DNA from: M0103 sp040386155 | GTDB lineage: Bacteria > Bacteroidota > Bacteroidia > Flavobacteriales_D > Crocinitomicaceae | Length of the DNA: 64,000 bases | Direction of reading: 5' to 3' | Assembly: GCA_040386155.1 (NCBI GenBank) | Contig: JAZKFZ010000004.1 | Coordinates: forward strand, 325,500 to 389,499 | Shown: positions 31,749-39,298 of the stretch, piece after piece | Position numbering within the stretch: the stretch's first letter is position 1 | Layout of the letters: each line of letters begins with the position of its first letter | Notes under the pieces: generated by a model | What the model was told of the DNA's origin: nothing | The model's database searches: none | Seen by the model: the letters and a program-made list of their open reading frames with translations, nothing else | Translations under genes and position numbers: made by a program

Positions 31749-31828
31749 CACCCCCCAAAGTATTATTAACTGATTAAAGGTTCGGTGTTGTGGGAAACAT
31801 TGAAAACCATAATCGCAAATTGTCAAAG

Positions 31829-32227
31829 ATGACAACAGATCCAATAGCAGATTTTCTGACACGTATTCGTAATGCGAGTGCGGCGGGTCATAAAATCGTA
31901 GAAATCCCAGGTTCAAACGTGAAAAGAGCAATGGCTCAAATTTTATTTGACCAAGGGTATGTCGCAAATTATAAATTTGAAGATGATGACAAGCAAGGAA
32001 TTATTAAGATTGCATTGAAGTACAATGCATCTACTAAAATTCCTGCAATTACCAAATTAGAGAGAGCATCTCGTCCAGGACTACGAAAGTACAGTGGGTC
32101 GGGTGATCTACCTCGTGTTTTGAACGGTTTGGGAATTGCAATTGTTTCTACTTCAAAAGGTGTAATTACCGATAAAGAAGCAAGAAAGCAAAACGTAGGT
32201 GGAGAAGTTCTTTGCTACGTGTATTAA
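31829..32227 (+). CDS. rpsH: Ribosomal protein S8
   Basis: 132 residues from ATG at 31829 (MTTDPIADFLTRIRNA), the standard S8 start; a longer frame back to a GTG at 31790 adds 13 residues with no counterpart in the family. The C-terminal RNA-binding core SKGVITDKEARKQNVGGEVL is intact. In E. coli S8 represses the spc operon; here S8 heads its own transcription unit, which may matter for that control. Confidence 0.97.
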   Translation: MTTDPIADFLTRIRNASAAGHKIVEIPGSNVKRAMAQILFDQGYVANYKFEDDDKQGIIKIALKYNASTKIPAITKLERASRPGLRKYSGSGDLPRVLNGLGIAIVSTSKGVITDKEARKQNVGGEVLCYVY

Positions 32228-32246
32228 TTTATTTAAGAATTGAGAA

Positions 32247-32801
32247 ATGTCAAGGATAGGTAAATCCCCATTAAACATCCCGAGTGGAGTAGAAGTTAAA
32301 GTGAACGGTACAACAGTTACCGTTAAAGGTCCTAAAGGAGAATTGAGTCAAGAAATTGATACTTGTGTTCAGTTGTCTATTGAAGACGGAGTCATCACTT
32401 TTAGCCGCGAATCAGATGCACCTGATCATCGTTCAAAACATGGTTTATACCGTGCTTTGTTAAACAATATGGTTACAGGAGTTTCGACAGGGTATAAAAA
32501 GGAATTAGAAGTAGTTGGAGTAGGTTACCGTGCTAATGCAGCAGGGCAACAGTTAGAGTTGTCTTTAGGATACTCTCACCCAATTGTTTTTGAAATTCCT
32601 AACGAAATTAAGGTATCTGCAATTACCGAAAAAGGAAAAGCTCCCGTTGTGTCTTTAGAGTCACACGATAAGCAACTTTTAGGCCAGGTCGCTGCCAAAA
32701 TTCGTTCCCTTCGTAAACCTGAACCTTACAAAGGAAAAGGTGTCAAGTTTGTAGGCGAAGTGATCAGAAGAAAAGCTGGAAAATCTGCAGGTAAAAAATA
32801 A
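32247..32801 (+). CDS. rplF: Ribosomal protein L6
   Basis: 184 residues with the two L6 domains: MSRIGKSPLNIPSGVEVKVN at the start and, in the second domain, LEVVGVGYRANAAGQQLELS and RKPEPYKGKGVKFVGEVIRRK near the end (landmarks only). L6 lies near the sarcin-ricin loop where the GTPase factors bind. Confidence 0.98.
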   Translation: MSRIGKSPLNIPSGVEVKVNGTTVTVKGPKGELSQEIDTCVQLSIEDGVITFSRESDAPDHRSKHGLYRALLNNMVTGVSTGYKKELEVVGVGYRANAAGQQLELSLGYSHPIVFEIPNEIKVSAITEKGKAPVVSLESHDKQLLGQVAAKIRSLRKPEPYKGKGVKFVGEVIRRKAGKSAGKK

Positions 32802-32812
32802 TTTTAAGAGAT

Positions 32813-33166
32813 ATGGCATTTAGTAAAATCAATAGAAGAGCAAAAATCAAAAGAAGAATCAGAAAGAAAGTTTCTGGAACTTCTAAAATTCCTCGTCTAA
32901 CAGTGTTCCGTAGTAACAAACAAATCTACGCGCAATTAATTGACGACGTTAGTGGTTTAACATTAGCATCATCTTCATCTTTCAAAAACAAGGCTGCTGA
33001 GAAAGTAACGAAAGTTGCTCAAGCAGGAATTGTTGGAAAGGAAGTGGCTGAGAAAGCAACTAAAGCAGGAATTGAAAAAGTAGTATTCGACCGAAATGGG
33101 TACCTATACCACGGAAGAATTAAACAATTAGCCGATTCTGCAAGAGAAGGCGGTTTAAAATTTTAA
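32813..33166 (+). CDS. rplR: Ribosomal protein L18
   Basis: 117 residues. The basic N-terminus (KINRRAKIKRRIRKKVSG) and RLTVFRSNKQIYAQLIDD are typical, as is the ending VVFDRNGYLYHGRIKQLADSAREGGL. L18 binds 5S rRNA. The gene is 3 bases before rpsE. Confidence 0.98.
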   Translation: MAFSKINRRAKIKRRIRKKVSGTSKIPRLTVFRSNKQIYAQLIDDVSGLTLASSSSFKNKAAEKVTKVAQAGIVGKEVAEKATKAGIEKVVFDRNGYLYHGRIKQLADSAREGGLKF

Positions 33167-33169
33167 AGC

Positions 33170-33688
33170 ATGGCAGCACAAGTATTAAATAGAGTGAAAT
33201 CTGCAGATATTGAGTTGAAAGACAAACTCGTTTCTGTAAATCGTGTAACCAAGGTGACAAAAGGTGGTAGAACATTTAGTTTTTCTGCAATTGTTGTTGT
33301 TGGTGACGAGAACGGTATCGTCGGTCATGGTCTTGGTAAAGCGAAAGAAGTAACTGAAGCTATTACTAAAGGAATTGACGACGCTAAGAAAAATCTTATT
33401 AAAGTTCCTATTTTGAAAGGAACAGTTCCCCACCTTCAAAAAGGTAAATTTGGTGGAGCTGAAGTATTATTGAAACCAGCTTCTAATGGTACTGGTGTTA
33501 TCGCCGGTGGTGCGATGCGCGCAGTATTGGAAAGTGTTGGAATTCATAATGTCCTTGCAAAATCTCAAGGTTCTTCGAACCCTCATAACGTTGTTAAGGC
33601 AACAATTGATGCGCTTTCAAAAATGCGTGATGCAAACGCGATCGCTCGTCAACGAGGAATTTCTTTGGATAAAGTGTTTAACGGTTAA
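33170..33688 (+). CDS. rpsE: Ribosomal protein S5
   Basis: 172 residues: a double-stranded RNA-binding-like N-terminal domain (VNRVTKVTKGGRTFSFSAIV, GHGLGKAKEVTEAI) and the C-terminal ribosomal fold (APSNGTGVIAGG-like KPASNGTGVIAGGAMRAVLE, then GSSNPHNVVKATIDAL). S5 helps decoding accuracy and mRNA unwinding at the entry site. Confidence 0.98.
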   Translation: MAAQVLNRVKSADIELKDKLVSVNRVTKVTKGGRTFSFSAIVVVGDENGIVGHGLGKAKEVTEAITKGIDDAKKNLIKVPILKGTVPHLQKGKFGGAEVLLKPASNGTGVIAGGAMRAVLESVGIHNVLAKSQGSSNPHNVVKATIDALSKMRDANAIARQRGISLDKVFNG

Positions 33689-33699
33689 AAGACGAAAAA

Positions 33700-33876
33700 A
33701 TGGCTACAATTAAAATTAAACAAGTTAAGAGCGCTATAAAACGTCCAGCTGATCAAAAAGCTACTGTGAAAGCGCTAGGATTCAGAAAATTGAATCAGGT
33801 TATTGAAAAAGAGGCAACACCCCAAATACTAGGAATGGTAAGAAAGGTACAGCATCTACTTCAAATTATTGATTAA
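33700..33876 (+). CDS. rpmD: Ribosomal protein L30
   Basis: A 58-codon frame from ATG 33700 to TAA 33876. The protein MATIKIKQVKSAIKRPADQK continues with KATVKALGFRKLN and ends VRKVQHLLQIID, a standard L30. It sits between rpsE and rplO in the expected place, 11 bases after the rpsE stop. Confidence 0.96.
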   Translation: MATIKIKQVKSAIKRPADQKATVKALGFRKLNQVIEKEATPQILGMVRKVQHLLQIID

Positions 33877-33896
33877 TTCCTTAATAACGAAGAAAA

Positions 33897-34343
33897 ATGA
33901 ATTTAAATAATTTAACTCCGGCGAGCGGTTCCGTTAATAGAGAAAAAAGAATTGCACGTGGTCAGGGTTCTGGTCATGGTGGTACTTCCACTCGTGGACA
34001 TAAAGGAGCGAAATCTCGTTCTGGTTATAGCAAGAAAATCGGATTTGAAGGAGGTCAAATGCCACTTCAAAGACGTGTACCTAAATTTGGTTTCAAAAAC
34101 ATTAATCGCGTTGAATACAAAGCAATCAACTTGGACATCATCCAATCATTGGTTGAACGCAAAAATGTAACTGAAATCACTCCTGAGGTATTGCAAGAAA
34201 ATGGTCTAGTTTCTAAACGAGAATTGGTTAAAATTCTGGGTAGAGGAGAGTTAAAAGCGAAGATCAATGTAACAGCACACAGATTTTCAGGTTCTGCGAA
34301 AGCATTAATTGAAGGTCAAGGTGGCGTTTGTTCAGAAATCTAA
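33897..34343 (+). CDS. rplO: Ribosomal protein L15
   Basis: 148 residues. The Gly-rich N-terminal tail ARGQGSGHGGTSTRGHKGAK and EGGQMPLQRRVPKFGFKN are typical; the globular C-terminal part ends HRFSGSAKALIEGQGG. L15 is a late 50S assembly protein. It is followed by secY after 25 bases. Confidence 0.98.
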   Translation: MNLNNLTPASGSVNREKRIARGQGSGHGGTSTRGHKGAKSRSGYSKKIGFEGGQMPLQRRVPKFGFKNINRVEYKAINLDIIQSLVERKNVTEITPEVLQENGLVSKRELVKILGRGELKAKINVTAHRFSGSAKALIEGQGGVCSEI

Positions 34344-34368
34344 TTAACTTTGCCAACATTTTTTTAGA

Positions 34369-35712
34369 ATGAAGCGTTTTATACAAAATATCAAGAACAT
34401 CTGGAAAGTAGAAGAATTAAGGTCACGAATTTTATTAACGTTGACTTTAATTCTAATTTACCGTATTGGATCTTTCATCATTTTACCTGGTGTAAATTAC
34501 ACTGCTTTATCTCAAGCACAGCAAAATGGTGGGCAAAATATGTTAGAAACATTGCTTTCCTTGTTCTCTGGTGGAGGTTTTTCCAATGCATCAGTAATGG
34601 CGCTAGGAATTATGCCTTACATTAGTGCATCTATCATTATGCAGTTGTTGGGTATTGCTGTTCCAGCAGTTCAAAAAATGCAGAATGAAGGTGAGTCCGG
34701 AAGAAAACGAATCAACAATTACACTCGAATTCTTACAATCGTAATCTGTGCACTTCAAGCGCCAAGCTATTTGAAATTGTATGTAGAACAGAAAGGTGCC
34801 TTGCCAGAAGATGCTGGTACTTTTTGGTGGATGCAGACAATTACAGTGCTAGTAGCAGGTTCAATGTTTGCTGTGTGGTTGGGAGAAAGAATTACTGATA
34901 AAGGCATCGGTAATGGTATTTCTTTGTTGATTACAGTTGGAATTCTTGCTCGTTTGCCAGAAGCATTTTTGGTGGAGTTGGGAGTAAATACTGGAAACTT
35001 AATTAAACTTGTTTTGGAAATCGTTGCCTTTATGGTAGTGATTTTAGGAACTGTTTTGATTGTCCAAGGTGTACGGAAAATCCCATTAAATACCGCGAAG
35101 CGTGTAGTTGGTGGTGCTCGTGCAACTGAGGCTCAAGGAGCCAGAAGTTATTTACCAATTAAAGTAAATGCAAGTGGTGTTATGCCAATCATTTTTGCTC
35201 AAGCAATTATGACAATACCTGTAATGATATTCGCAAATAGCGCACAAGGTGGGGGAGGTTTTCTTCAAAATGCGCTAGGAAATGTCTACGGGTGGAGTTA
35301 TAACCTAATGTTAGCAGTATTGATTATTGTATTTACCTACTTCTATACTGCAATTATGATCAATCCGAGAAAGATTGCAGATGATTTAAAAAGAAGTGGA
35401 GGATTTATTCCAGGTGTTCGTCCAGGCGAGGAAACTGCGGAATACATCGATACATTAATTTCTAGAATTACATTCCCAGGTTCATTGTTTTTAGCAGCGA
35501 TAGCTATACTTCCAGCGATTGCAAAAATGGCAGGAGTAAATGATGCATTTGCAATGTTCTTCGGCGGTACTTCGATCTTAATCATGGTAGGAGTTGTATT
35601 GGATACTTTACAGCAAATTGAATCATACCTATTGAACCGTCATATGGATGGCTTGATGGAGGGAACTCGAATCAAAGGACGTAGAACTCAAGGTGAACTA
35701 TCAGGATTTTAA
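34369..35712 (+). CDS. secY: Preprotein translocase channel SecY
   Basis: A 447-residue membrane protein with ten predicted helices, the channel of the Sec translocon. Landmarks: RIGSFIILPGVNY in helix 1, IMPYISASIIMQLLG with the plug region before it, VWLGERITDKGIGNGISLLI in the cytoplasmic loop, and FYTAIMINPRKIADDLKRSG with the C5 loop contacting SecA and the ribosome. As in most bacteria it follows rplO. infA starts 2 bases after its stop. Confidence 0.98.
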   Translation: MKRFIQNIKNIWKVEELRSRILLTLTLILIYRIGSFIILPGVNYTALSQAQQNGGQNMLETLLSLFSGGGFSNASVMALGIMPYISASIIMQLLGIAVPAVQKMQNEGESGRKRINNYTRILTIVICALQAPSYLKLYVEQKGALPEDAGTFWWMQTITVLVAGSMFAVWLGERITDKGIGNGISLLITVGILARLPEAFLVELGVNTGNLIKLVLEIVAFMVVILGTVLIVQGVRKIPLNTAKRVVGGARATEAQGARSYLPIKVNASGVMPIIFAQAIMTIPVMIFANSAQGGGGFLQNALGNVYGWSYNLMLAVLIIVFTYFYTAIMINPRKIADDLKRSGGFIPGVRPGEETAEYIDTLISRITFPGSLFLAAIAILPAIAKMAGVNDAFAMFFGGTSILIMVGVVLDTLQQIESYLLNRHMDGLMEGTRIKGRRTQGELSGF

Positions 35713-35714
35713 GT

Positions 35715-35933
35715 ATGGCTAAACAGACATCAATAGAACAAGATGGAGTCATCATCGAAGCGTTGTCAAATGCAATGTTTCGTGTTGAGTTGGAAAACGG
35801 TCACGTGATTACAGCACATATTTCAGGAAAGATGAGAATGTTTTACATTAAAATTCTTCCTGGAGATAGAGTTAAAGTTGAAATGTCGCCCTATGATTTA
35901 ACAAAAGGCCGCATCTCATTTAGATATAAATAG
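35715..35933 (+). CDS. infA: Translation initiation factor IF-1
   Basis: 72 residues, a single OB fold (QDGVIIEALSNAMFRVELEN, ISGKMRMFYIKILPGDRVKVE, RISFRYK). IF-1 occupies the A-site during initiation. It sits between secY and rpmJ, the common bacterial order. Confidence 0.98.
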   Translation: MAKQTSIEQDGVIIEALSNAMFRVELENGHVITAHISGKMRMFYIKILPGDRVKVEMSPYDLTKGRISFRYK

Positions 35934-35960
35934 GAACATTCCTTAAATAATTTTAGAAAG

Positions 35961-36077
35961 ATGAAAGTTAGAGCATCAGTAAAAAAACGATCTGAAGACT
36001 GTAAGATCGTTAAGAGAAAAGGAAGAGTTTATGTGATTAACAAAAAGAATCCTAAACTTAAACAAAGACAAGGGTAA
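35961..36077 (+). CDS. rpmJ: Ribosomal protein L36 (zinc-free form)
   Basis: A 38-codon frame from ATG 35961 to TAA 36077, starting MKVRASVKKRSEDCKIVKRK and ending NPKLKQRQG. Only one Cys remains (residue 14) where the zinc type has three Cys and one His, so this is the zinc-independent form. It is 27 bases after infA and 12 before rpsM. Confidence 0.96.
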   Translation: MKVRASVKKRSEDCKIVKRKGRVYVINKKNPKLKQRQG

Positions 36078-36089
36078 TATTAAGAAAGT

Positions 36090-36464
36090 ATGGCACGTAT
36101 TGCAGGAATTGATTTACCAAGAAACAAAAGAGGGGTTATTGGATTAACCTATGTTTTTGGTATTGGAAGAAGTACTTCAAAAAAGATTTTGAAGATTTGT
36201 AGTGTTGATGAAAACACTAAAGTACAAGATTGGGATGATGACCAATTAGGTGCGATCCGTAACGCAGTGAATGAATTCAAAACTGAAGGTCAGTTGCGTT
36301 CTGAAATTCAATTGAACATCAAACGATTGATGGATATTGGTTGTCAGAGAGGGATTCGTCACAGAGCTGGACTACCTTTAAGAGGTCAACGTACAAAAAA
36401 CAACTCTCGTACGAGAAAAGGTAAGAGAAAAACTGTCGCTAACAAGAAAAAAGTGACTAAATAA
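36090..36464 (+). CDS. rpsM: Ribosomal protein S13
   Basis: 124 residues: MARIAGIDLPRNKRGVIGL, a helix-two-turn-helix region with YVFGIGRSTSKKIL, and the basic tail RGIRHRAGLPLRGQRTKNNS that reaches toward P-site tRNA. S13 forms a bridge to L5. First gene of the alpha cluster, without its own visible promoter. Confidence 0.98.
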   Translation: MARIAGIDLPRNKRGVIGLTYVFGIGRSTSKKILKICSVDENTKVQDWDDDQLGAIRNAVNEFKTEGQLRSEIQLNIKRLMDIGCQRGIRHRAGLPLRGQRTKNNSRTRKGKRKTVANKKKVTK

Positions 36465-36477
36465 TTAAATAGTTAAG

Positions 36478-36864
36478 ATGGCAAAGTCTAATCAAAAAAA
36501 GAAGAAGAATGTCAAAGTAGATGCAATGGGTGAAGCGCATATTCAAGCTACCTTCAACAATGTAATTATTTCTTTGACAAATAACGCCGGACAAGTAATT
36601 TCTTGGTCTTCGGCTGGAAAAATGGGCTTCAAAGGTTCTAAAAAGAACACTCCTTACGCAGCACAAGTGTCTGCAGAGGATGCAGCAAAAGAAGCACACG
36701 ACTTCGGATTACGTAGAGTGAAAGTTTTTGTAAAAGGACCAGGAGCTGGTCGTGAATCTGCAATTCGTTCGCTCCACAACGCAGGAATCGAGGTAACTGA
36801 AATCATTGATGTTACTCCACTTCCTCATAACGGATGTCGTCCTCCGAAAAAACGTCGAGTATAA
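36478..36864 (+). CDS. rpsK: Ribosomal protein S11
   Basis: 128 residues: EAHIQATFNNVIISLTNNAG, SAGKMGFKGSKKNTPYAAQ and the ending DVTPLPHNGCRPPKKRRV. S11 lies in the 30S platform by the E-site. The gene is followed by an 80-base gap with a marked hairpin before rpsD. Confidence 0.98.
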   Translation: MAKSNQKKKKNVKVDAMGEAHIQATFNNVIISLTNNAGQVISWSSAGKMGFKGSKKNTPYAAQVSAEDAAKEAHDFGLRRVKVFVKGPGAGRESAIRSLHNAGIEVTEIIDVTPLPHNGCRPPKKRRV

Positions 36865-36880
36865 TTTAAATTTTTAACCT

Positions 36881-36928
36881 AGAAAGGAACACGTTATCGA
36901 AGGAAAGCCTTAATTCATAACCCTTTCT
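36881..36928 (+). promoter_or_regulatory. Nested hairpin in the rpsD leader, possible S4 autoregulatory element
   Basis: Three nested stems are seen by eye: AGAAAGG (36881-36887) with CCTTTCT (36922-36928), GTTAT (36893-36897) with ATAAC (36917-36921), and AAGG (36900-36903) with CCTT (36908-36911) closing an AAAG loop. The left strand has a 5-base bulge AACAC, and the two inner stems are separated by a CG/AATTC internal loop. No T-run follows, so it is not a terminator. It ends 16 bases before the rpsD ATG. S4 is a known autoregulator in other bacteria, and S4-leader RNAs have been described in Bacteroidia. Confidence 0.62.
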
Positions 36929-36944
36929 TTAAACAATCAATACA

Positions 36945-37553
36945 ATGGCAAGATACAGAGGTCCAAAATCAAAAATCGCACGTCGTTTCAGAGATCCAAT
37001 CTTTGGTCCAGACAAAGCGTTGGACAGAAAAAACTACGGACCAGGTCAGCATGGCCCGAACAAAAGAAGAGGTGGAAAGCAGTCAGAATATGCAATCCAA
37101 CTTGCTGAAAAACAAAAAGCTAAATATACTTATGGTATTCTTGAGCGTCAATTCTCTAATATGTTTGAGAAAGCTTCTCGAATGAAAGGAATTACAGGGG
37201 AGGCTTTATTGCAATTGTGTGAAACGCGTCTTGACAACACTGTTTACCGTTTAGGTATTGCTACAACTCGTAGTGCAGCGCGTCAGTTCGTTACACACAA
37301 GCACATTACTGTTAACGGTGAAATCGTAAACATTCCTTCTTATTCAGTGAAAATTGGAGATGTGGTTGGAGTTCGTGAGAAATCTAAATCATTGGAAGTG
37401 ATCACTGGGTCTTTGACATCTAATACTAAAAAATACGATTGGCTTGATTGGGATTCTTCTTCTGTTTCAGGAAGACTTTTAAGTATTCCTTCAAGAGACA
37501 TGATTCCTGAAAACATCAAGGAGCAGTTAATCGTCGAATTGTACTCTAAATAA
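36945..37553 (+). CDS. rpsD: Ribosomal protein S4
   Basis: 202 residues: MARYRGPKSKIARRFRDPIF, then GPGQHGPNKRRGGKQSEYAIQLAEKQK (part quoted), and an S4 RNA-binding domain around LCETRLDNTVYRLGIATTRS and HKHITVNGEIVNIPSY. S4 starts 16S assembly and is a classic translational autoregulator. The N-terminus lacks a CxxC zinc site. An imperfect long hairpin precedes the gene and may be its regulatory target. Confidence 0.98.
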   Translation: MARYRGPKSKIARRFRDPIFGPDKALDRKNYGPGQHGPNKRRGGKQSEYAIQLAEKQKAKYTYGILERQFSNMFEKASRMKGITGEALLQLCETRLDNTVYRLGIATTRSAARQFVTHKHITVNGEIVNIPSYSVKIGDVVGVREKSKSLEVITGSLTSNTKKYDWLDWDSSSVSGRLLSIPSRDMIPENIKEQLIVELYSK

Positions 37554-37568
37554 AAAAACTAACTGAAC

Positions 37569-38561
37569 ATGGCAATTTTAGACTTTCAAAAGCCTGACAA
37601 GGTTTTTATGATCCAATCAGATAGCACTCAAGGACAATTTGAATTCCGTCCTTTGGAGCCTGGTTATGGTATCACTATTGGAAATGCATTAAGACGAATT
37701 TTACTTTCTTCTTTGGAAGGTTTTGCAATTGCATCAATTCGCATCGAAGGTGTTGACCATGAATTTACAACAATTAAAGGTGTTGTAGAAGATGTTACTG
37801 AAATGATTTTGAACTTGAAACAAGTACGTTTCAAACAACAAATCGAAGGTACAGATAATGAAACGGTTGTATTATCTGTTTCAGGTCAAGATAAATTAAC
37901 TGCTGGTGATATTGGCAAATTTACTTCTGCTTTTCAAGTATTGAATTCAGATTTAGTGATTTGTAACATGGAACCATCTGTTAAATTGGAGATTGAATTG
38001 ACAATCATCAAAGGAAGAGGTTATGTTCCTGCAGAAGAGAACAAATTGAACTCTGCTCCATTTGGAACAATTGCAATTGACTCTATCTTTACTCCAATTA
38101 AAAACGTAAAATACACAATTGAAAATTTCCGTGTAGAGCAAAAGACAGACTACGAAAAGTTAGTACTTGATGTAGTTTCTGATGGCTCTATTCATCCAAA
38201 AGATGCTTTGAAAGAAGCTGCGAAAATTTTGATTCACCATTTCATGTTGTTCTCTGATGAGCGCATTACATTGGATAGTGAAGTGAAAACTGAAGCCGAT
38301 GAATTCGATGAATCTTCTTTACACATGCGTCAATTGTTGAAAACAAAATTGGTAGATATGGATCTTTCAGTGCGCGCATTGAATTGTCTGAAAGCTGCTG
38401 ATGTTGAAACATTGGGCGATTTAGTAGCATTCAATAAAAATGACTTGTTGAAATTTAGAAATTTCGGTAAGAAATCATTGACTGAATTGGAAGACCTTGT
38501 GGATAACAAGCAATTACATTTCGGAATGAATGTGGCAAAATACAAATTGGATAAAGATTAG
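37569..38561 (+). CDS. rpoA: RNA polymerase alpha subunit
   Basis: 330 residues. The N-terminal dimer domain shows EPGYGITIGNALRRILLSSL (about 33-52) and the alphaCTD has MDLSVRALNCLKAADVETLGDLV and FGKKSLTELEDLV near 265-305 (landmarks). The linker and C-terminal domain are complete. It follows rpsD by 15 bases, as usual in the alpha cluster. Confidence 0.98.
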   Translation: MAILDFQKPDKVFMIQSDSTQGQFEFRPLEPGYGITIGNALRRILLSSLEGFAIASIRIEGVDHEFTTIKGVVEDVTEMILNLKQVRFKQQIEGTDNETVVLSVSGQDKLTAGDIGKFTSAFQVLNSDLVICNMEPSVKLEIELTIIKGRGYVPAEENKLNSAPFGTIAIDSIFTPIKNVKYTIENFRVEQKTDYEKLVLDVVSDGSIHPKDALKEAAKILIHHFMLFSDERITLDSEVKTEADEFDESSLHMRQLLKTKLVDMDLSVRALNCLKAADVETLGDLVAFNKNDLLKFRNFGKKSLTELEDLVDNKQLHFGMNVAKYKLDKD

Positions 38562-38608
38562 TAAAACAGATATTTTCAATCGATAATATCTAAATAAATT
38601 ATAAGAAA

Positions 38609-39190
38609 ATGAGACACGGAAATAAAGTTAACAATTTGGGAAGAAAATCACAGCACCGTAAGGCGATGCTTTCCAATATGGCTTGTTCGTTGATTCAACA
38701 TAAAAGAATTAATACAACACTTGCTAAAGCAAAAGCTTTGCGTGTTTATGTTGAACCACTACTTACAAAGTCAAAAAATGACACTACGCATGCTCGTAGA
38801 ACTGTATTTAGTTATTTGCAAAACAAAGACATCCTTACTGAATTGTTCAGAGAGGTTGCTCCAAAAATTGCAGATCGTCCAGGAGGATACACACGCATCA
38901 TTCGCACTGGTTACCGTTTAGGTGATAATGCGGAAATGTGTATGATCGAATTGGTTGATTTCAATGAACTTTACACTGCTGGTGTTGAAAAGAAAAACAC
39001 TAGAAGATCACGTAGAGGTACTGGCGCTAAGAAAGAAGCTGCTGCTGATACAGTAGAAGTTGTTGAAGACACAGTAGAAGTTGTTGAAGAAGTGAAAGCT
39101 GATGAAGTTGTTGAAAACACAACGGAAGAAGCCGCACCAGAAGCAACGGAAGAAGGTGATTCAGAAACTGAAAACACAGAAGAAAAATAA
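38609..39190 (+). CDS. rplQ: Ribosomal protein L17 with acidic C-terminal tail
   Basis: 193 residues. Residues 1-120 are standard L17 (MRHGNKVNNLGRKSQHRKAM, YTRIIRTGYRLGDNAEMCMI). After a basic stretch KKNTRRSRRGTG a strongly acidic tail of about 50 residues follows, rich in Glu and Val, with an exact tandem 7-residue repeat DTVEVVE. Extended L17 tails are common in Bacteroidota; the tail's role is unknown. Last gene of the ribosomal operon, ended by a terminator. Confidence 0.97.
   Translation: MRHGNKVNNLGRKSQHRKAMLSNMACSLIQHKRINTTLAKAKALRVYVEPLLTKSKNDTTHARRTVFSYLQNKDILTELFREVAPKIADRPGGYTRIIRTGYRLGDNAEMCMIELVDFNELYTAGVEKKNTRRSRRGTGAKKEAAADTVEVVEDTVEVVEEVKADEVVENTTEEAAPEATEEGDSETENTEEK
39047..39088 (+). 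repeat. 21-bp tandem repeat in the rplQ tail
   Basis: Two adjacent 21-base units (39047-39067 and 39068-39088) differ at one third-codon position and both encode DTVEVVE. Confidence 0.85.
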
Positions 39191-39210
39191 TGAATTGATA
39201 TTCAATATTG

Positions 39211-39243
39211 AAAAGGGTAATGGAAACATTGCCCTTTTTTTTT
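39211..39243 (+). terminator. Terminator of the ribosomal operon
   Basis: A 12-bp stem with one T.G pair (39211-39222 with 39227-39238) and a GAAA loop runs into nine or more T residues. It lies 20 bases after the rplQ stop. Confidence 0.9.
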
Positions 39244-39274
39244 GAACAATTCTAAATGATTGCAACTGATTATT

Positions 39275-39282
39275 TAATTTTG
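39275..39282 (+). promoter_or_regulatory. Possible -7 box of carA-eno
   Basis: TAATTTTG matches TAnnTTTG, 16 bases before the carA ATG. The nearest TTG upstream (39260-39262) is only 12 bases away, so the -33 element is unclear. Confidence 0.45.
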
Positions 39283-39298
39283 CATAAATAAAATTTGA

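Noticed and set aside
31790..31828. 13-residue N-terminal extension of S8 from a GTG
   Set aside because: S8 proteins begin at the MTTDPIADFL position; the extension is leader RNA read in frame.
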